Shown: in pieces, positions 7,981 to 16,558 of the stretch
How the letters are laid out: each line of letters starts with the position of its first letter
How positions within the stretch are numbered: the stretch's first letter is position 1
NCBI GenBank assembly: GCA_021820965.1
Contig: JAKACZ010000009.1
Coordinates: forward strand, 1 to 64,000
DNA length: 64,000 nucleotides
Source of the DNA: Bacillota bacterium
GTDB taxonomy: Bacteria > Bacillota > Sulfobacillia > Sulfobacillales > Sulfobacillaceae
Reading direction: 5' to 3'
Notes under the pieces: generated by a model
What the model was told of the DNA's origin: nothing
Databases searched by the model: none
Seen by the model: the letters and a program-made list of their open reading frames with translations, nothing else
Translations under genes and position numbers: made by a program

Positions 7981-8997
7981 ATGCAGCCAAACATTCAGAC
8001 CACACCACTTGCACCGCCGCGCCGCACGCGGAACATAGGCCCTATCGCGATTTGGGCGGGGGTTCTGATTGTGTTGGCTTTGGGTCCGGTAGTGCTGTCT
8101 CCGGCGACGCAATTTCTCACGCAAACGATGATGGTGTTTGCCCTGTTTGCCATCGCTACCAACTTTCTCGTAGGATTTAGTGGTCTGTTGAGCTTCGGAC
8201 AAGCCGTGTTTTTTGGCTTTGGCGCCTATACCGCCGCGCTATTATGGACGCATGGATTCCCCTTTTGGCCCGGGTTTATTATCGCGCCGTTTATGGCCGC
8301 CCTGGTGGCGGGACTTGTGGCCATTGTGTCTTTAAGAACCTCGCGTCTGTACTTTGCCTTGCTGACGTTGGGATTTTCCCAGCTGGCATACGAAATTTGC
8401 GACGCGTTGTACAACTTTACCGGCGGGGAGACAGGTATCCCGGGCATTAATATTCCTAATGCCATTTCGGGAACCCTGGTCAATTTTGAATTCGTTCTGG
8501 TTATCGGCGCCGCCGCCGTGCTGGGCCTTTATTGGGTGCGGCGTTCATCTTTTGGCGTGGCCCTGCAGGCCATTCGCGAGAACCCCACTCGTGCCGAGGC
8601 CGTAGGCATTCATATATATTGGCACCATGTTTTGGCGTATGTGATTGCCGGGTTCGTTTGCGGATTAGCTGGCGTGCTGTACGTTGTCTATCAACAACAA
8701 GTCAACCCGGCGCTTCTAGACTGGACGACGTCGGGCGAACCGGTACTCATGGCCGTGCTAGGAGGCATGGGCCTATACCTCGGACCTGCGGTCGGCTCCT
8801 TCATCTATGTCTTCTTGGAGCAATATGTGGGGCAATTTACAATTCAGTGGCCTCTGTTGGTGGGGGCGGTCGTCTTGGTATTGGTGCTTGTCTATCCTAA
8901 AGGGTTCGTTGGCGGTGTGGCCGACATCTTCGAGTGGATCCGGCGCCGGTCCGCAGATAGGCGTGAGCTGGCCGCTGGGGAAGGGGGTTCGCCATAA
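7981..8997 (+). CDS. ABC transporter permease, LivM type
   Basis: 338 residues, about nine membrane segments. The LivM signature is seen in NFLVGFSGLLSFGQAVFFGFGAYTAALL, SLRTSRLYFALLTLGFSQLAY, GGETGIPGI and ALQAIRENPTRAEAVGIH (coupling helix). It starts one base after the stop of the LivH-type gene with GGGAGGAG nine bases upstream, indicating translational coupling. The hydrophilic C-terminus (EWIRRRSADRREL) is cytoplasmic. Confidence 0.92.
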   Translation: MQPNIQTTPLAPPRRTRNIGPIAIWAGVLIVLALGPVVLSPATQFLTQTMMVFALFAIATNFLVGFSGLLSFGQAVFFGFGAYTAALLWTHGFPFWPGFIIAPFMAALVAGLVAIVSLRTSRLYFALLTLGFSQLAYEICDALYNFTGGETGIPGINIPNAISGTLVNFEFVLVIGAAAVLGLYWVRRSSFGVALQAIRENPTRAEAVGIHIYWHHVLAYVIAGFVCGLAGVLYVVYQQQVNPALLDWTTSGEPVLMAVLGGMGLYLGPAVGSFIYVFLEQYVGQFTIQWPLLVGAVVLVLVLVYPKGFVGGVADIFEWIRRRSADRRELAAGEGGSP

Positions 8998-9758
8998 TGG
9001 AAATGACGGCTGCCGCCTCCTTGACCGTAAGCGGGCTCACTCGCAAATTTGGAGCCTTTACCGCCGTAGACCATGTCAACATGGCCGTGAGCGAAGGAGA
9101 AGTTCGGGCGGTCATCGGGCCTAATGGGGCGGGAAAGACCACCTTGTTTAACCTTTTAACGGGGCATCTTCGGGCGACGGCCGGAGAAATCCGTTTGGGA
9201 AGCCAGCTGATCAGCGGCCGGAGGCCCCATGAACTCGCCCAGCATGGCGTTACTCGGGCCTTTCAGACCACCAACATTTTCCCCTCGATGACGGTTCATG
9301 AGAACGTGGTCACGGCATTGCTGGGGGTTTCGCGGCGCACCTTTTGCTTTTGGGCACCGCCAGACCAAGGAATCGAGCGGATCGCGGACGAGGCGTTAGA
9401 CCTGGTCGGGATTTCCGAGCATAAAAACCGCAAGGCTGGAATTTTAGCTCATGGCGATCAGCGAGCTCTGGAACTTGCCATTGCGTTAGCCCCCTCACCG
9501 AAGATATTGCTGCTGGATGAACCGACGGCGGGCATGTCACCTTATGAGACGCAGCGTAGCGTTGAATTGCTGCGTAAGATTTGGCGTGAGTTGAACCTCA
9601 CCATCATTTTGAGCGAGCACGATATGGATGTGGTGTTTAATCTAGCCCAAAAGGTTACAGTGTTGGTTTCGGGGCGCGTGCTAGCCGACGGGGAGCCGGC
9701 TGCGGTACGATCCAATCCTGAGGTGGTCAACGCCTACCTGGGGGGAGGAGACGCGTGA
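8997..9758 (+). CDS. ABC transporter ATP-binding protein, LivG type
   Basis: 253 residues. Walker A is GPNGAGKTT (about residues 41-49), the Q-loop follows in ARAFQTTNIFPSMTVHENV, and Walker B plus D-loop is ILLLDEPTAGMSPYE. The usual signature LSxGxQ is altered: the protein reads ILAHGDQRALELA, as LivG proteins often have LxYGxQR. The switch histidine is in SEHDMDVV. The ATG overlaps the stop of the LivM-type gene by one base. It energises transport together with the LivF-type ATPase. Confidence 0.93.
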   Translation: MEMTAAASLTVSGLTRKFGAFTAVDHVNMAVSEGEVRAVIGPNGAGKTTLFNLLTGHLRATAGEIRLGSQLISGRRPHELAQHGVTRAFQTTNIFPSMTVHENVVTALLGVSRRTFCFWAPPDQGIERIADEALDLVGISEHKNRKAGILAHGDQRALELAIALAPSPKILLLDEPTAGMSPYETQRSVELLRKIWRELNLTIILSEHDMDVVFNLAQKVTVLVSGRVLADGEPAAVRSNPEVVNAYLGGGDA

Positions 9759-10462
9759 TGGCAGAACAGAGCTTAGAGGTTCGAGATCTGCACGCCTACT
9801 ACGGACAGAGCCATGTTCTGCAGGGCATTTCGCTGACGGTGAAGCAGGCCGAATGTGTGGCGCTCTTGGGGCGGAACGGTGTGGGCAAGACCACGACATT
9901 TTTGTCGATTGCGGGGTTCATGGCAAAGGCTACCGGCCAAATTACGCTGGGCGACACATCCCTTCTGGGGTTTCCGCCTCATCGCATCGCCCAATCCGGC
10001 ATTGTCTATGTCCCCGCCGGTCGGCGCGCGTTCGCGCGGTTAACCGTGAGGGATAATCTGCAGATGGCAGTGCCTCGTTCGGTCAACAAACAGCAGGCGG
10101 TCGAGGATGTACTCACGGTGTTTCCGGGGCTGCGCGAGCGCCTCAATGTGCAGGCCGGCGTACTTTCCGGCGGGCAAATTCAGATGCTGAAAATGGCCCG
10201 GGCACTCTTGGTTAATCCCAAATTTCTTCTGCTTGACGAACCTACCGAGGGTCTGGCTCCCCTCGTGGTGCAACAGGTGGGTGTACACATCCGGGAGCTG
10301 TTGCAACGCGGCGTCGGGATCCTGATTGCCGAGCAAAATGCGCGGTTCACGTTGCGACTGTCGCGTCATCTGTACATTTTGGACAAAGGGATTATTAAGT
10401 TGGAGCGGGCGGGCGAAAATTTGTCCGATGATCAGGAGGTGCTGTCTAGTCTTGGCATCTGA
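9758..10462 (+). CDS. ABC transporter ATP-binding protein, LivF type
   Basis: 234 residues from ATG 9758 (TGATG overlap with the preceding stop; an in-frame GTG lies one codon earlier; GGGGGGAGGAG is 7 bases upstream of ATG). Walker A LLGRNGVGKTT, LivF-type YVPAGRRAFARLTVRDNL, signature LSGGQIQMLKMARALL and Walker B LLLDEPTEGLAP are all present. The switch region reads IAEQNARFTLRLS, the LivF variant with Gln-Asn instead of His. It completes the importer. Confidence 0.93.
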   Translation: MAEQSLEVRDLHAYYGQSHVLQGISLTVKQAECVALLGRNGVGKTTTFLSIAGFMAKATGQITLGDTSLLGFPPHRIAQSGIVYVPAGRRAFARLTVRDNLQMAVPRSVNKQQAVEDVLTVFPGLRERLNVQAGVLSGGQIQMLKMARALLVNPKFLLLDEPTEGLAPLVVQQVGVHIRELLQRGVGILIAEQNARFTLRLSRHLYILDKGIIKLERAGENLSDDQEVLSSLGI

Positions 10463-11603
10463 GGCGTCCCCGGAGGGTATCTTGCACGATGTTCGCATTC
10501 TGGATTTTACCCAGGTGATGTCGGGACCTTTTGCCAGTATGCTGTTAAGCGATGCGGGAGCCGATGTTGTCAAAGTGGAACGGCCACCCGCCGGTGACAT
10601 TACCCGTCAATGGGGCCCGCCGTTCATTCGGGGAAGGAGCCTATACTTTGGAGCCTTTAACCGGGGGAAGAAGAGCTTGGCGGCCGATTTCAAAAATCCC
10701 CAGGATCTCCATATGGTGAGGCAACTGGCCGAAGCTGCCGACGTGGTAATCGAAAATTTCAGGCCGGGTACGCTTGACCGGTTCGGGTTGGGCTATCAGG
10801 AGCTTAAACCTGGGAACCCTGATTTGGTTTATGTGTCCATTCGCGGATACCGGGAAGACTCGGAGCGGACGTGGGATCCGGCACTCGAAGTGGTCCTCGA
10901 AGCCGAATCGGGACTAATGGCGATTACCGGCAATTCCGGTCAACCGGTACGCCAAGGTATTGCGGTGATCGACATGATGACCGGGGTGCTGGCGGTGGCC
11001 AAAATAATGGAAGCCCTTTATGGGCGAGAACGCGGAGGTCAAGGTCAACGCGTGGTGCTCAGTTTGCAGGAAACCGCTCAGCTCATCATGACGCATCCCT
11101 ATCTTATGCATAGCGCGGCTCAGGCCCCGTATAAAGCCGCCGGCACCATGCACCCCAGTATTGCGCCCTACGAGCACTTTGACACGGCCGACCATCCTAT
11201 CATTGTCGGGGCGGTGAACGACTTGGAGTTCGCGCGACTCTCCGAAATACTAGGGCATCCCGAATGGGTTCAAGGCCAGTGGTCACATAACACGGGACGC
11301 GTGGCGGATCGGAGTGCGCTCCATTCTGTGTTGGAGTCGATATTCCGGGCGGAACCTAGCCACATATGGGTGGATCGGCTACGCCGGGCCAAGCTGGTGG
11401 TGGGCGAGGTGCGCTCTTTGGCTGATGCCGCGGATGCATGGCAAAATGACCCACTCTCAAGGCTATCGTCCCACGATGAGCGATGGGGTCACTTAGCGTA
11501 TCCGACCTCACCCTGGAGAAAAGCGGGAATGGTGGCGGCCGCGCCGGATTTGGGAGAAGACGGACCGGCTGTGATTGATCGTTGGTTGTATGGTGGTAAG
11601 TAA
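10452..11603 (+). CDS. Class III CoA-transferase (CaiB/BaiF family)
   Basis: About 383 residues. The N-terminus has the family hallmark VRILDFTQVMSGPFASMLLSDAGADVVKVERP, then FNRGKKSLAADFKNPQD, VVIENFRPGTLDRFGLGY and SIRGY; these proteins move CoA between carboxylic acids via an aspartyl-CoA thioester. Two TTG starts are possible: 10452 (AGGAGG 12 bases upstream, overlapping the LivF gene) and 10482 (GGAGGG 4 bases upstream); the later one gives MHDVRILDF, closer to family starts. It is co-directional with the importer and suggests that the imported acid or a product is activated as a CoA ester. Confidence 0.85.
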   Translation: MASEASPEGILHDVRILDFTQVMSGPFASMLLSDAGADVVKVERPPAGDITRQWGPPFIRGRSLYFGAFNRGKKSLAADFKNPQDLHMVRQLAEAADVVIENFRPGTLDRFGLGYQELKPGNPDLVYVSIRGYREDSERTWDPALEVVLEAESGLMAITGNSGQPVRQGIAVIDMMTGVLAVAKIMEALYGRERGGQGQRVVLSLQETAQLIMTHPYLMHSAAQAPYKAAGTMHPSIAPYEHFDTADHPIIVGAVNDLEFARLSEILGHPEWVQGQWSHNTGRVADRSALHSVLESIFRAEPSHIWVDRLRRAKLVVGEVRSLADAADAWQNDPLSRLSSHDERWGHLAYPTSPWRKAGMVAAAPDLGEDGPAVIDRWLYGGK

Positions 11604-11782
11604 ATGAAAAAAGCCCGTGGCCAGGTCGAGCGTCGGATGAGATGAAAAGACGGTGAAAAGGAAAACGCCGGCAATGACACACCTCTTTTCCCTACGACTT
11701 TACAGGGGCGAAGGCAGACGAGATTGTGCAATAGCCTTTCCCGGCTCCCGCGGGTTACACCTGAGCCAACAAGGAGGCGAGC

Positions 11783-12958
11783 TTGGTGCCGACACGCGAT
11801 CTTTATTTTGACGGATATTGGCGTTCCGATGGCCGGGTGGGGACGCGCAATCATGTGCTAATCTTGCCGGTAGCTCCCGCGCTGAGTTCGATGGCATCCT
11901 GGTTGCAATCGGTCGTGCCGGGGACGGTCAACGTGGAACTTCATCAAGATATCGATCCAACCATTGCGGGATTTCCACTGGCGATTCGAACTCTTTTGGG
12001 CTGGATCGATCATCCCAATGTGTTTGCGACGATTGTCTTAGCTCTAATTTCGGATGATCCCATCGTTCTGGCCCTGCGCGACCTGATTCCTGAGCCTGTG
12101 CGTTATTACCTGGTGGCCTTCGACCGGGAAGGCGGTCGGATCAGGGCACAGGAGGCGGCACGGAGACTGGCGGTAGAATGCGTATCCGAGGCACGACAGG
12201 AGAGGCGAAAGCCTGCGCCGGCCAGTCAGCTGATTTTATCCACGGAATGCGGCGGATCAGATGCTTGCTCGGGTCTTTCTGCCAATCCTAGTCTGGGATA
12301 CGCCAGCGACCTTTTGATCCAGGCGGGCGGCACGTCCATTTTAGCGGAGACTACCGAACTCATCGGAGCGGAACGGATTTTGGCAGAACGGGCCGTGACG
12401 CCGGAAGTGGCGGATGCCGTGTGGCGTACCGTGTCCCATGCCGAACGGGCCGCCATGCGCATGGGCGTCGACTTTCGGGGCGGGCAGCCTGCGCCCGGCA
12501 ACCTTGCGGGAGGTCTCACGACGATTGAGGAAAAGTCGTTGGGATGTGTGCATAAAGGGGGTACCAGCGCCGTCGTCGACGTGATCGACTATGCTGAGCG
12601 GCCGTCCCGGCGGGGCTTGGTCGTGATGGACACCCCCGGTCACGACGTCATGCAGTTTACCGGCATGGCAGCCTCGGGATCGCAAGTCACGGTGTTTACG
12701 ACCGGGCGGGGGACGCCTACCGGTTCCGCCATCGTTCCGGTGATTAAGGTATCGACGAGGACCGCCTTAAAGCGGGAGTTGCCTGATCTGATCGACTTTG
12801 ACGCGGGAGCCGTTGTGGATGGATTCCTCACGGTCGAACAGGTCGGCGAAGCGCTTTTACGTAAAATCATCTCCGTAGCCAATGGCGAAGTGGTCGCGGC
12901 CGAGCGCTATGGACATCGTGAGTTCGGGATCTTTGGCGGATGGGGAATTGAACAATAA
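11783..12958 (+). CDS. UxaA/altronate-dehydratase-family protein (longer paralogue)
   Basis: 391 residues beginning at GTG/ATG near 11783 after AAGGAGGCGAG. The C-terminal three quarters match the GD_AH_C fold: STECGGSDACSGLSANPSLGYASDLLIQAGGTSILAETTELIGAE (here shortened in function to the CGGSD motif around residues 152-156), then CVHKGGTSAV, VVMDTPGHDVMQFTGMAASGSQVTVFTTGRGTPTGSAIVPVIKV. The family performs iron-dependent dehydration of altronate or galactarate, or C-S cleavage of sulfolactate (SuyB). The N-terminal part keeps RVGTRNHVLILP but the HPxGC motif usual for the family is replaced (LHQDIDPTIAG). The next UxaA-type gene keeps that motif instead, suggesting the two work together. 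Confidence 0.8.
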   Translation: MVPTRDLYFDGYWRSDGRVGTRNHVLILPVAPALSSMASWLQSVVPGTVNVELHQDIDPTIAGFPLAIRTLLGWIDHPNVFATIVLALISDDPIVLALRDLIPEPVRYYLVAFDREGGRIRAQEAARRLAVECVSEARQERRKPAPASQLILSTECGGSDACSGLSANPSLGYASDLLIQAGGTSILAETTELIGAERILAERAVTPEVADAVWRTVSHAERAAMRMGVDFRGGQPAPGNLAGGLTTIEEKSLGCVHKGGTSAVVDVIDYAERPSRRGLVVMDTPGHDVMQFTGMAASGSQVTVFTTGRGTPTGSAIVPVIKVSTRTALKRELPDLIDFDAGAVVDGFLTVEQVGEALLRKIISVANGEVVAAERYGHREFGIFGGWGIEQ

Positions 12959-13151
12959 CCAGGAAATCATATAGTTATTGGCTTATTGGCTAAAGCCATC
13001 ATAACAAACTCATGGCAATGGCCGCGTGGTGTGTCCGGTTCGGTCCTCGACGGCTCGAGACCCGGGTTGTCGGTGGATAATGGGCGCTCGCGGTAAGAGC
13101 GATCACTAAGAGCAAATGACCGCGGTCGGGAATTGATCGGATAATTTTGCG

Positions 13152-13170
13152 CTGTGCCCGTTGGGCACAG
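13152..13170. promoter_or_regulatory. Strong hairpin upstream of the second UxaA-type gene
   Basis: CTGTGCCC-GTT-GGGCACAG is a perfect 8-bp stem with a 3-base loop in the 245-bp gap between the two UxaA-family genes, 33 bp before the second start codon. It has no T-run. It could modulate mRNA stability or differential expression of the two genes; no function is shown. Confidence 0.45.
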
Positions 13171-13202
13171 GATGGCGGTGATCCACTAACGGGAGGCGGT
13201 GG

Positions 13203-14111
13203 ATGGCGATGGCGTCAAGGAATACATTTATGGGCTACTGCCGGGCCAACGGGGCTGTCGGAGTGCGCGACTATCTTTTGGCACTTCCTTCGGTGGTCTG
13301 TGCCACGCGGGCTGCCGCCCGGGCGATCGACGGGATTCCCCATGCGGTCACGGTAGAGCACCCCGTCGGGTGTGCGCAGATTGGCGCCGACCGCGAGCAA
13401 ACGTTGCGGGTGCTGGTTGGCATCGGATCGCATCCGAATGTTCGAGGATGCGCGGTACTGGGCCTTGGCTGCGAAGGGGTGCCTGCGGCCGAGGTCCGCG
13501 ATGGGATTCTCCTATGCGCCCGGGCGGCTGAGGTCGTCACCATTCAGTCCTGTGGCGGAACCGAAAAAGCCGCGATGTGTGCCGGGCAGTTGCTCAAAGA
13601 GTGGGGGCGTTCGTTAAGTTCTCGAGACGAGGTTTCACTAAGCCGCTTGATGTTGGGGATAGGGCCGATTGAGGGTTTAGGAGCGGCGGGCCGTGAGATT
13701 GTGGAGGCGTTTTTGGAACGTGGCGGCTCTGTGCTGGGTGTCAGTGCGCCAGGCAGTTCTGGTTTCGCGTATGGGGAACGCTTCGTTGGTGCCGGGCAGC
13801 GTACGGTGATGCAGGGCGGGAGCGGACCCAGCGAAACCATCACCGGTTTAGTGGCCAGTGGGTCCCAAATTATCCTTGCGCAGGCCGACGGGCAAAACCT
13901 GGGCGGGCATCCTATTGCGCCCGTTGTGCGTCTCGGGTATGAGGAGCGCCTTCAGATGGCTCTCCATGATGATATGGACGGCATGATCGGCGATCGGTCC
14001 GCGGAGGGTTGGGTCGACTGGATCCTGGAGGTGGCGAGTGGACGGCACACGATGGCGGAAGCTGAGGGAGTTTTATCATTTGCGATCAGCCGTGTGGGCC
14101 CCACGCTTTAA
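13203..14111 (+). CDS. UxaA/altronate-dehydratase-family protein (short paralogue)
   Basis: 302 residues from ATG 13203 (GGGAGGCGG upstream). The N-terminus has the intact family start MGYCRANGAVGVRDYLLALPSV, then VEHPVGCAQIGADREQ with the HPxGC motif and VLGLGCEG, and IQSCGGTEKA; the end has GGSGPSETITGLVASGSQIILAQADGQNLGGHPIAPVVRL. The central CGGSDxxSGxxANP segment of full-length family members is missing, replaced by a short RLMLGIGPIEGLGAAG stretch. It thus lacks exactly what the neighbour retains. Function is likely dehydration of a sugar or hydroxy acid, possibly as a heteromeric enzyme with the 11783 product; this is inference. Confidence 0.75.
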   Translation: MAMASRNTFMGYCRANGAVGVRDYLLALPSVVCATRAAARAIDGIPHAVTVEHPVGCAQIGADREQTLRVLVGIGSHPNVRGCAVLGLGCEGVPAAEVRDGILLCARAAEVVTIQSCGGTEKAAMCAGQLLKEWGRSLSSRDEVSLSRLMLGIGPIEGLGAAGREIVEAFLERGGSVLGVSAPGSSGFAYGERFVGAGQRTVMQGGSGPSETITGLVASGSQIILAQADGQNLGGHPIAPVVRLGYEERLQMALHDDMDGMIGDRSAEGWVDWILEVASGRHTMAEAEGVLSFAISRVGPTL

Positions 14112-14671
14112 GAAATGAGAACGCGGAGACCCCGGATGGACCGGCGAGAGTGCGGAGGCGGAGCAACACACCGCCTACGGGGGGCAATGGGGGCCGGTAG
14201 GGAGTTCAGCGGTATCGACGACCATCATGATGGAACTTGAGGTCAAGCGGGTCAGCCCGCAGGGCTAGATATTTAAAAACTTTTGTTTCACAATAAGGAC
14301 ATAGGCCTAGAGCGGTCCGAATCCCCCGTCGGGGACTTCCTAGGGTCGTCGCCTGGGGAGATCTAGCATAAGACGTACGGTGCCCTACGGCTCGGCGCAG
14401 AGGTTGTAGAATCAGGAACTTCTGAGGGCGACCTCAGAAACCCCCGCCCGGGTCCGTGAGAATCAGGCAACGGGAGAGTTCATAAGCCGGCCCGTTTCAA
14501 GACCGCTTCCGCCGCGCGCGGTGCCGACGAGTTCAATAGGCGTTGGCACTCTGCCTCTCATAGGATCTGGCTGGTTGCTGGTAAGGGGGTTGGAATGCGG
14601 GGGTCCCGCACGCTGACATATCCGGGGGGTGCAATCAGCAACGCAGAATCAAGGGAGAGGAGAAGGAATCG
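14112..14671. other. Long intergenic region, possible mobile-element residue
   Basis: 560 bp without a credible gene. The stretch 14310-14490 is rich in short complementary blocks (for example the GGGGGACTTCC and ACGGTGCCCTACGGC region, then CCTCAGAAACCCCCGCCC) and looks like the 3' tail of a TnpB-type gene with its omega-RNA, but I could not establish a pairing or a frame. Otherwise only the Shine-Dalgarno site of the next gene (GGGAGAGGAGAAGG, 14654-14667) is clear. Confidence 0.3.
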
Positions 14672-15838
14672 ATGCGAATTCTGTCCATTACCGAACGAAC
14701 CGTTCCGATACAGTCCGAGATCCAAAACGCTTACATTGATTTTCGCAAGATGACGGTATCGGTGGTCGCCGTCATGACCGATGTGGTGCGTGAGGGGCGG
14801 CGCGTGGTGGGATATGGATTTAACTCCAACGGGCGTTATGGGGTCGGAGGGATTATGCGTGAGCGCTTTATCCCACGTCTGATGCATGCTCCGGCCGAGG
14901 CGCTGGTGACGGACGAGGGGGACAATTTCGATCCGCATAAAATCTGGGATGTGCTAATGGCAGGCGAAAAGCCGGGAGGGCATGGCGAGCGATCGGTGGT
15001 TGTTGGTGTGCTCGACATGGCCATGTGGGACATTGTGGCCAAAATTGAGGGTAAGCCTCTCTACCGCCTGTTGGCGGATCGGTACCGGGAGGGGCAGTTT
15101 GATAGCGCCGTCTTTGTGTATGCGGCGGGCGGCTACTATCAGCCGGGGAAAGATGTGGGTGCCTTGCAACAAGAGGTGCAAGAATACCTCGACCACGGCT
15201 ACACCAAAGTCAAAATAAAGATTGGTGGTCCGCCTCTTCAAGAGGATTTGCGGCGAATCGAAGCCGTGTTGAAAGTTGTGGGAGACGGGCAGAGTCTGGC
15301 GGTAGACGCCAATGGTCGGTTCGATCTGAAACGCGCTATAGCCTATGCCGATGCACTAACGCCCTATAATCTGTTTTGGTATGAGGAGGCCGGCGATCCA
15401 CTGAACTATGCTCTGCAAGCCGCGTTGAGTCAATACTATCCTCACCCCATGGCGACTGGTGAAAATCTTTTTTCGCTGCAAGACGCGCGCAACCTGGTCC
15501 GTTATGCCGGCCTCCATCCGAACCAGGACTTTTTGCAATTCGACTGTGCTCTGAGTTACGGCCTGGTGGAGTATCTCCGAATTTTGGCGATGCTAGGTGA
15601 CCACGGCTGGTCGACACGCCGAGTCATCCCCCATGGAGGGCACCAGATGTCGTTGCATCTTGCCGCGGGGCTAGGGTTAGGCGGCAATGAGTCCTATCCC
15701 GGCGTATTCTGGCCTTTTGGCGGATTCGCCGACAGCTATGCAGTCGAAGGCGGATATGTGCGCTTACCGGATACGCCGGGGATTGGGTTTGAGTGCAAAG
15801 CCGAGTTGTATCGGCTGTTAGCGTCTTTAAGTGAATAG
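14672..15838 (+). CDS. tarD: D(-)-tartrate dehydratase (enolase superfamily)
   Basis: 388 residues, with start ATG 14672 preceded by GGGAGAGGAGAAGG. It follows the Bradyrhizobium D-tartrate dehydratase almost motif by motif: IQNAYIDFRKMTVSVVAV near the N-terminus, VVGYGFNSNGRYG, EKPGGHGERSV, FVYAAGGYY. Catalytic residues of the family fall where expected: KIK with Lys-183, metal ligands Asp-212 (VDANG), Glu-238 (WYEE) and Glu-264 (ATGEN), and His-321 in the IPHGGHQMS motif. It would dehydrate D-tartrate to oxaloacetate in the cytoplasm. It closes the cluster that begins with the LacI regulator and importer, which makes tartrate or a related hydroxy acid the best guess for the imported substrate. 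The 560-bp gap before it leaves open an independent promoter. Confidence 0.88.
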   Translation: MRILSITERTVPIQSEIQNAYIDFRKMTVSVVAVMTDVVREGRRVVGYGFNSNGRYGVGGIMRERFIPRLMHAPAEALVTDEGDNFDPHKIWDVLMAGEKPGGHGERSVVVGVLDMAMWDIVAKIEGKPLYRLLADRYREGQFDSAVFVYAAGGYYQPGKDVGALQQEVQEYLDHGYTKVKIKIGGPPLQEDLRRIEAVLKVVGDGQSLAVDANGRFDLKRAIAYADALTPYNLFWYEEAGDPLNYALQAALSQYYPHPMATGENLFSLQDARNLVRYAGLHPNQDFLQFDCALSYGLVEYLRILAMLGDHGWSTRRVIPHGGHQMSLHLAAGLGLGGNESYPGVFWPFGGFADSYAVEGGYVRLPDTPGIGFECKAELYRLLASLSE

Positions 15839-16106
15839 TGGGAGAACGGCCGATATGGCATCACGTTTGCCCATCTGAAGGGCATGCGCATTTTAATGAT
15901 GGATCTACCACTTCCGAATCTGAACAAGAGGATGTCCCTCTTTTCGTAGATTTTCAGGAAGCGTTCTTCGAATTCCTCGTCGATGTGAGTATCTCCCGAG
16001 CTCCCGCTTTCACAGGATTGACGCCATTGACGGCTTAATCTGTGTAACCTTCGCCGTCTGCGAGTCATTTTTTCACAGATTACCAGATGTTGGACAACGC
16101 ATCATC

Positions 16107-16556
16107 GTGGCGCGAATCGTCATAAACGGCGTCGATTTGTCTAGATCGCAGGTTGTGACCGTTGGTATGGCGGTGCTGCGGGATTTTTGGGGCCGCCGAG
16201 GTGCGCTTCATATCCATGGCCAAGTCGGTCGAGGACGTCTGCAAAGTGGACTGCGTCTTAGTCTCACCGTGGATTGGCATCAAGTTTTTCGCAACAAGGG
16301 GTATGGCGCGGCCTTAATTCCGTTGCCGCCCCGGACCTTTGCTATCCTCGCGTACCTGGCTCGCCACCTCGACACCGTAATTTCCACCGACCAACCGACC
16401 AGTTGCTGGTCTTTGGGCGGCCCCACGGACCGCGGGTCCTGGACGACGACGCGACACCTGCAACGCATTCGTCAAGCGATTGAAATCCACCGGCATCGTC
16501 CGCGAAGTCTCGTGAATCGCCGCGGCACCGGGTTCTGCTTGCGATCACCTGGGTAA
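16107..16556 (+). pseudogene. Winged-helix (OmpR/PhoB-type) DNA-binding domain, frameshifted
   Basis: The translation ends with a response-regulator C-terminal domain: LRLSLTVDWHQVFRNKG, then LPPRTFAILAYLARHLDTVIST, and finally HLQRIRQAIE..RPRSLVNRRGTGFCL, which is the wing (V..RG.GY.L). Between them, at about 16385-16465, the expected sequence (DQLLVFGRPHGPRVLDDD) is found in the next frame, so two compensating frameshifts or a decayed segment are present. No receiver domain precedes it. Probably a decayed regulator fragment; a functional stand-alone winged-helix protein is less likely. Confidence 0.55.
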
Positions 16557-16558
16557 AA

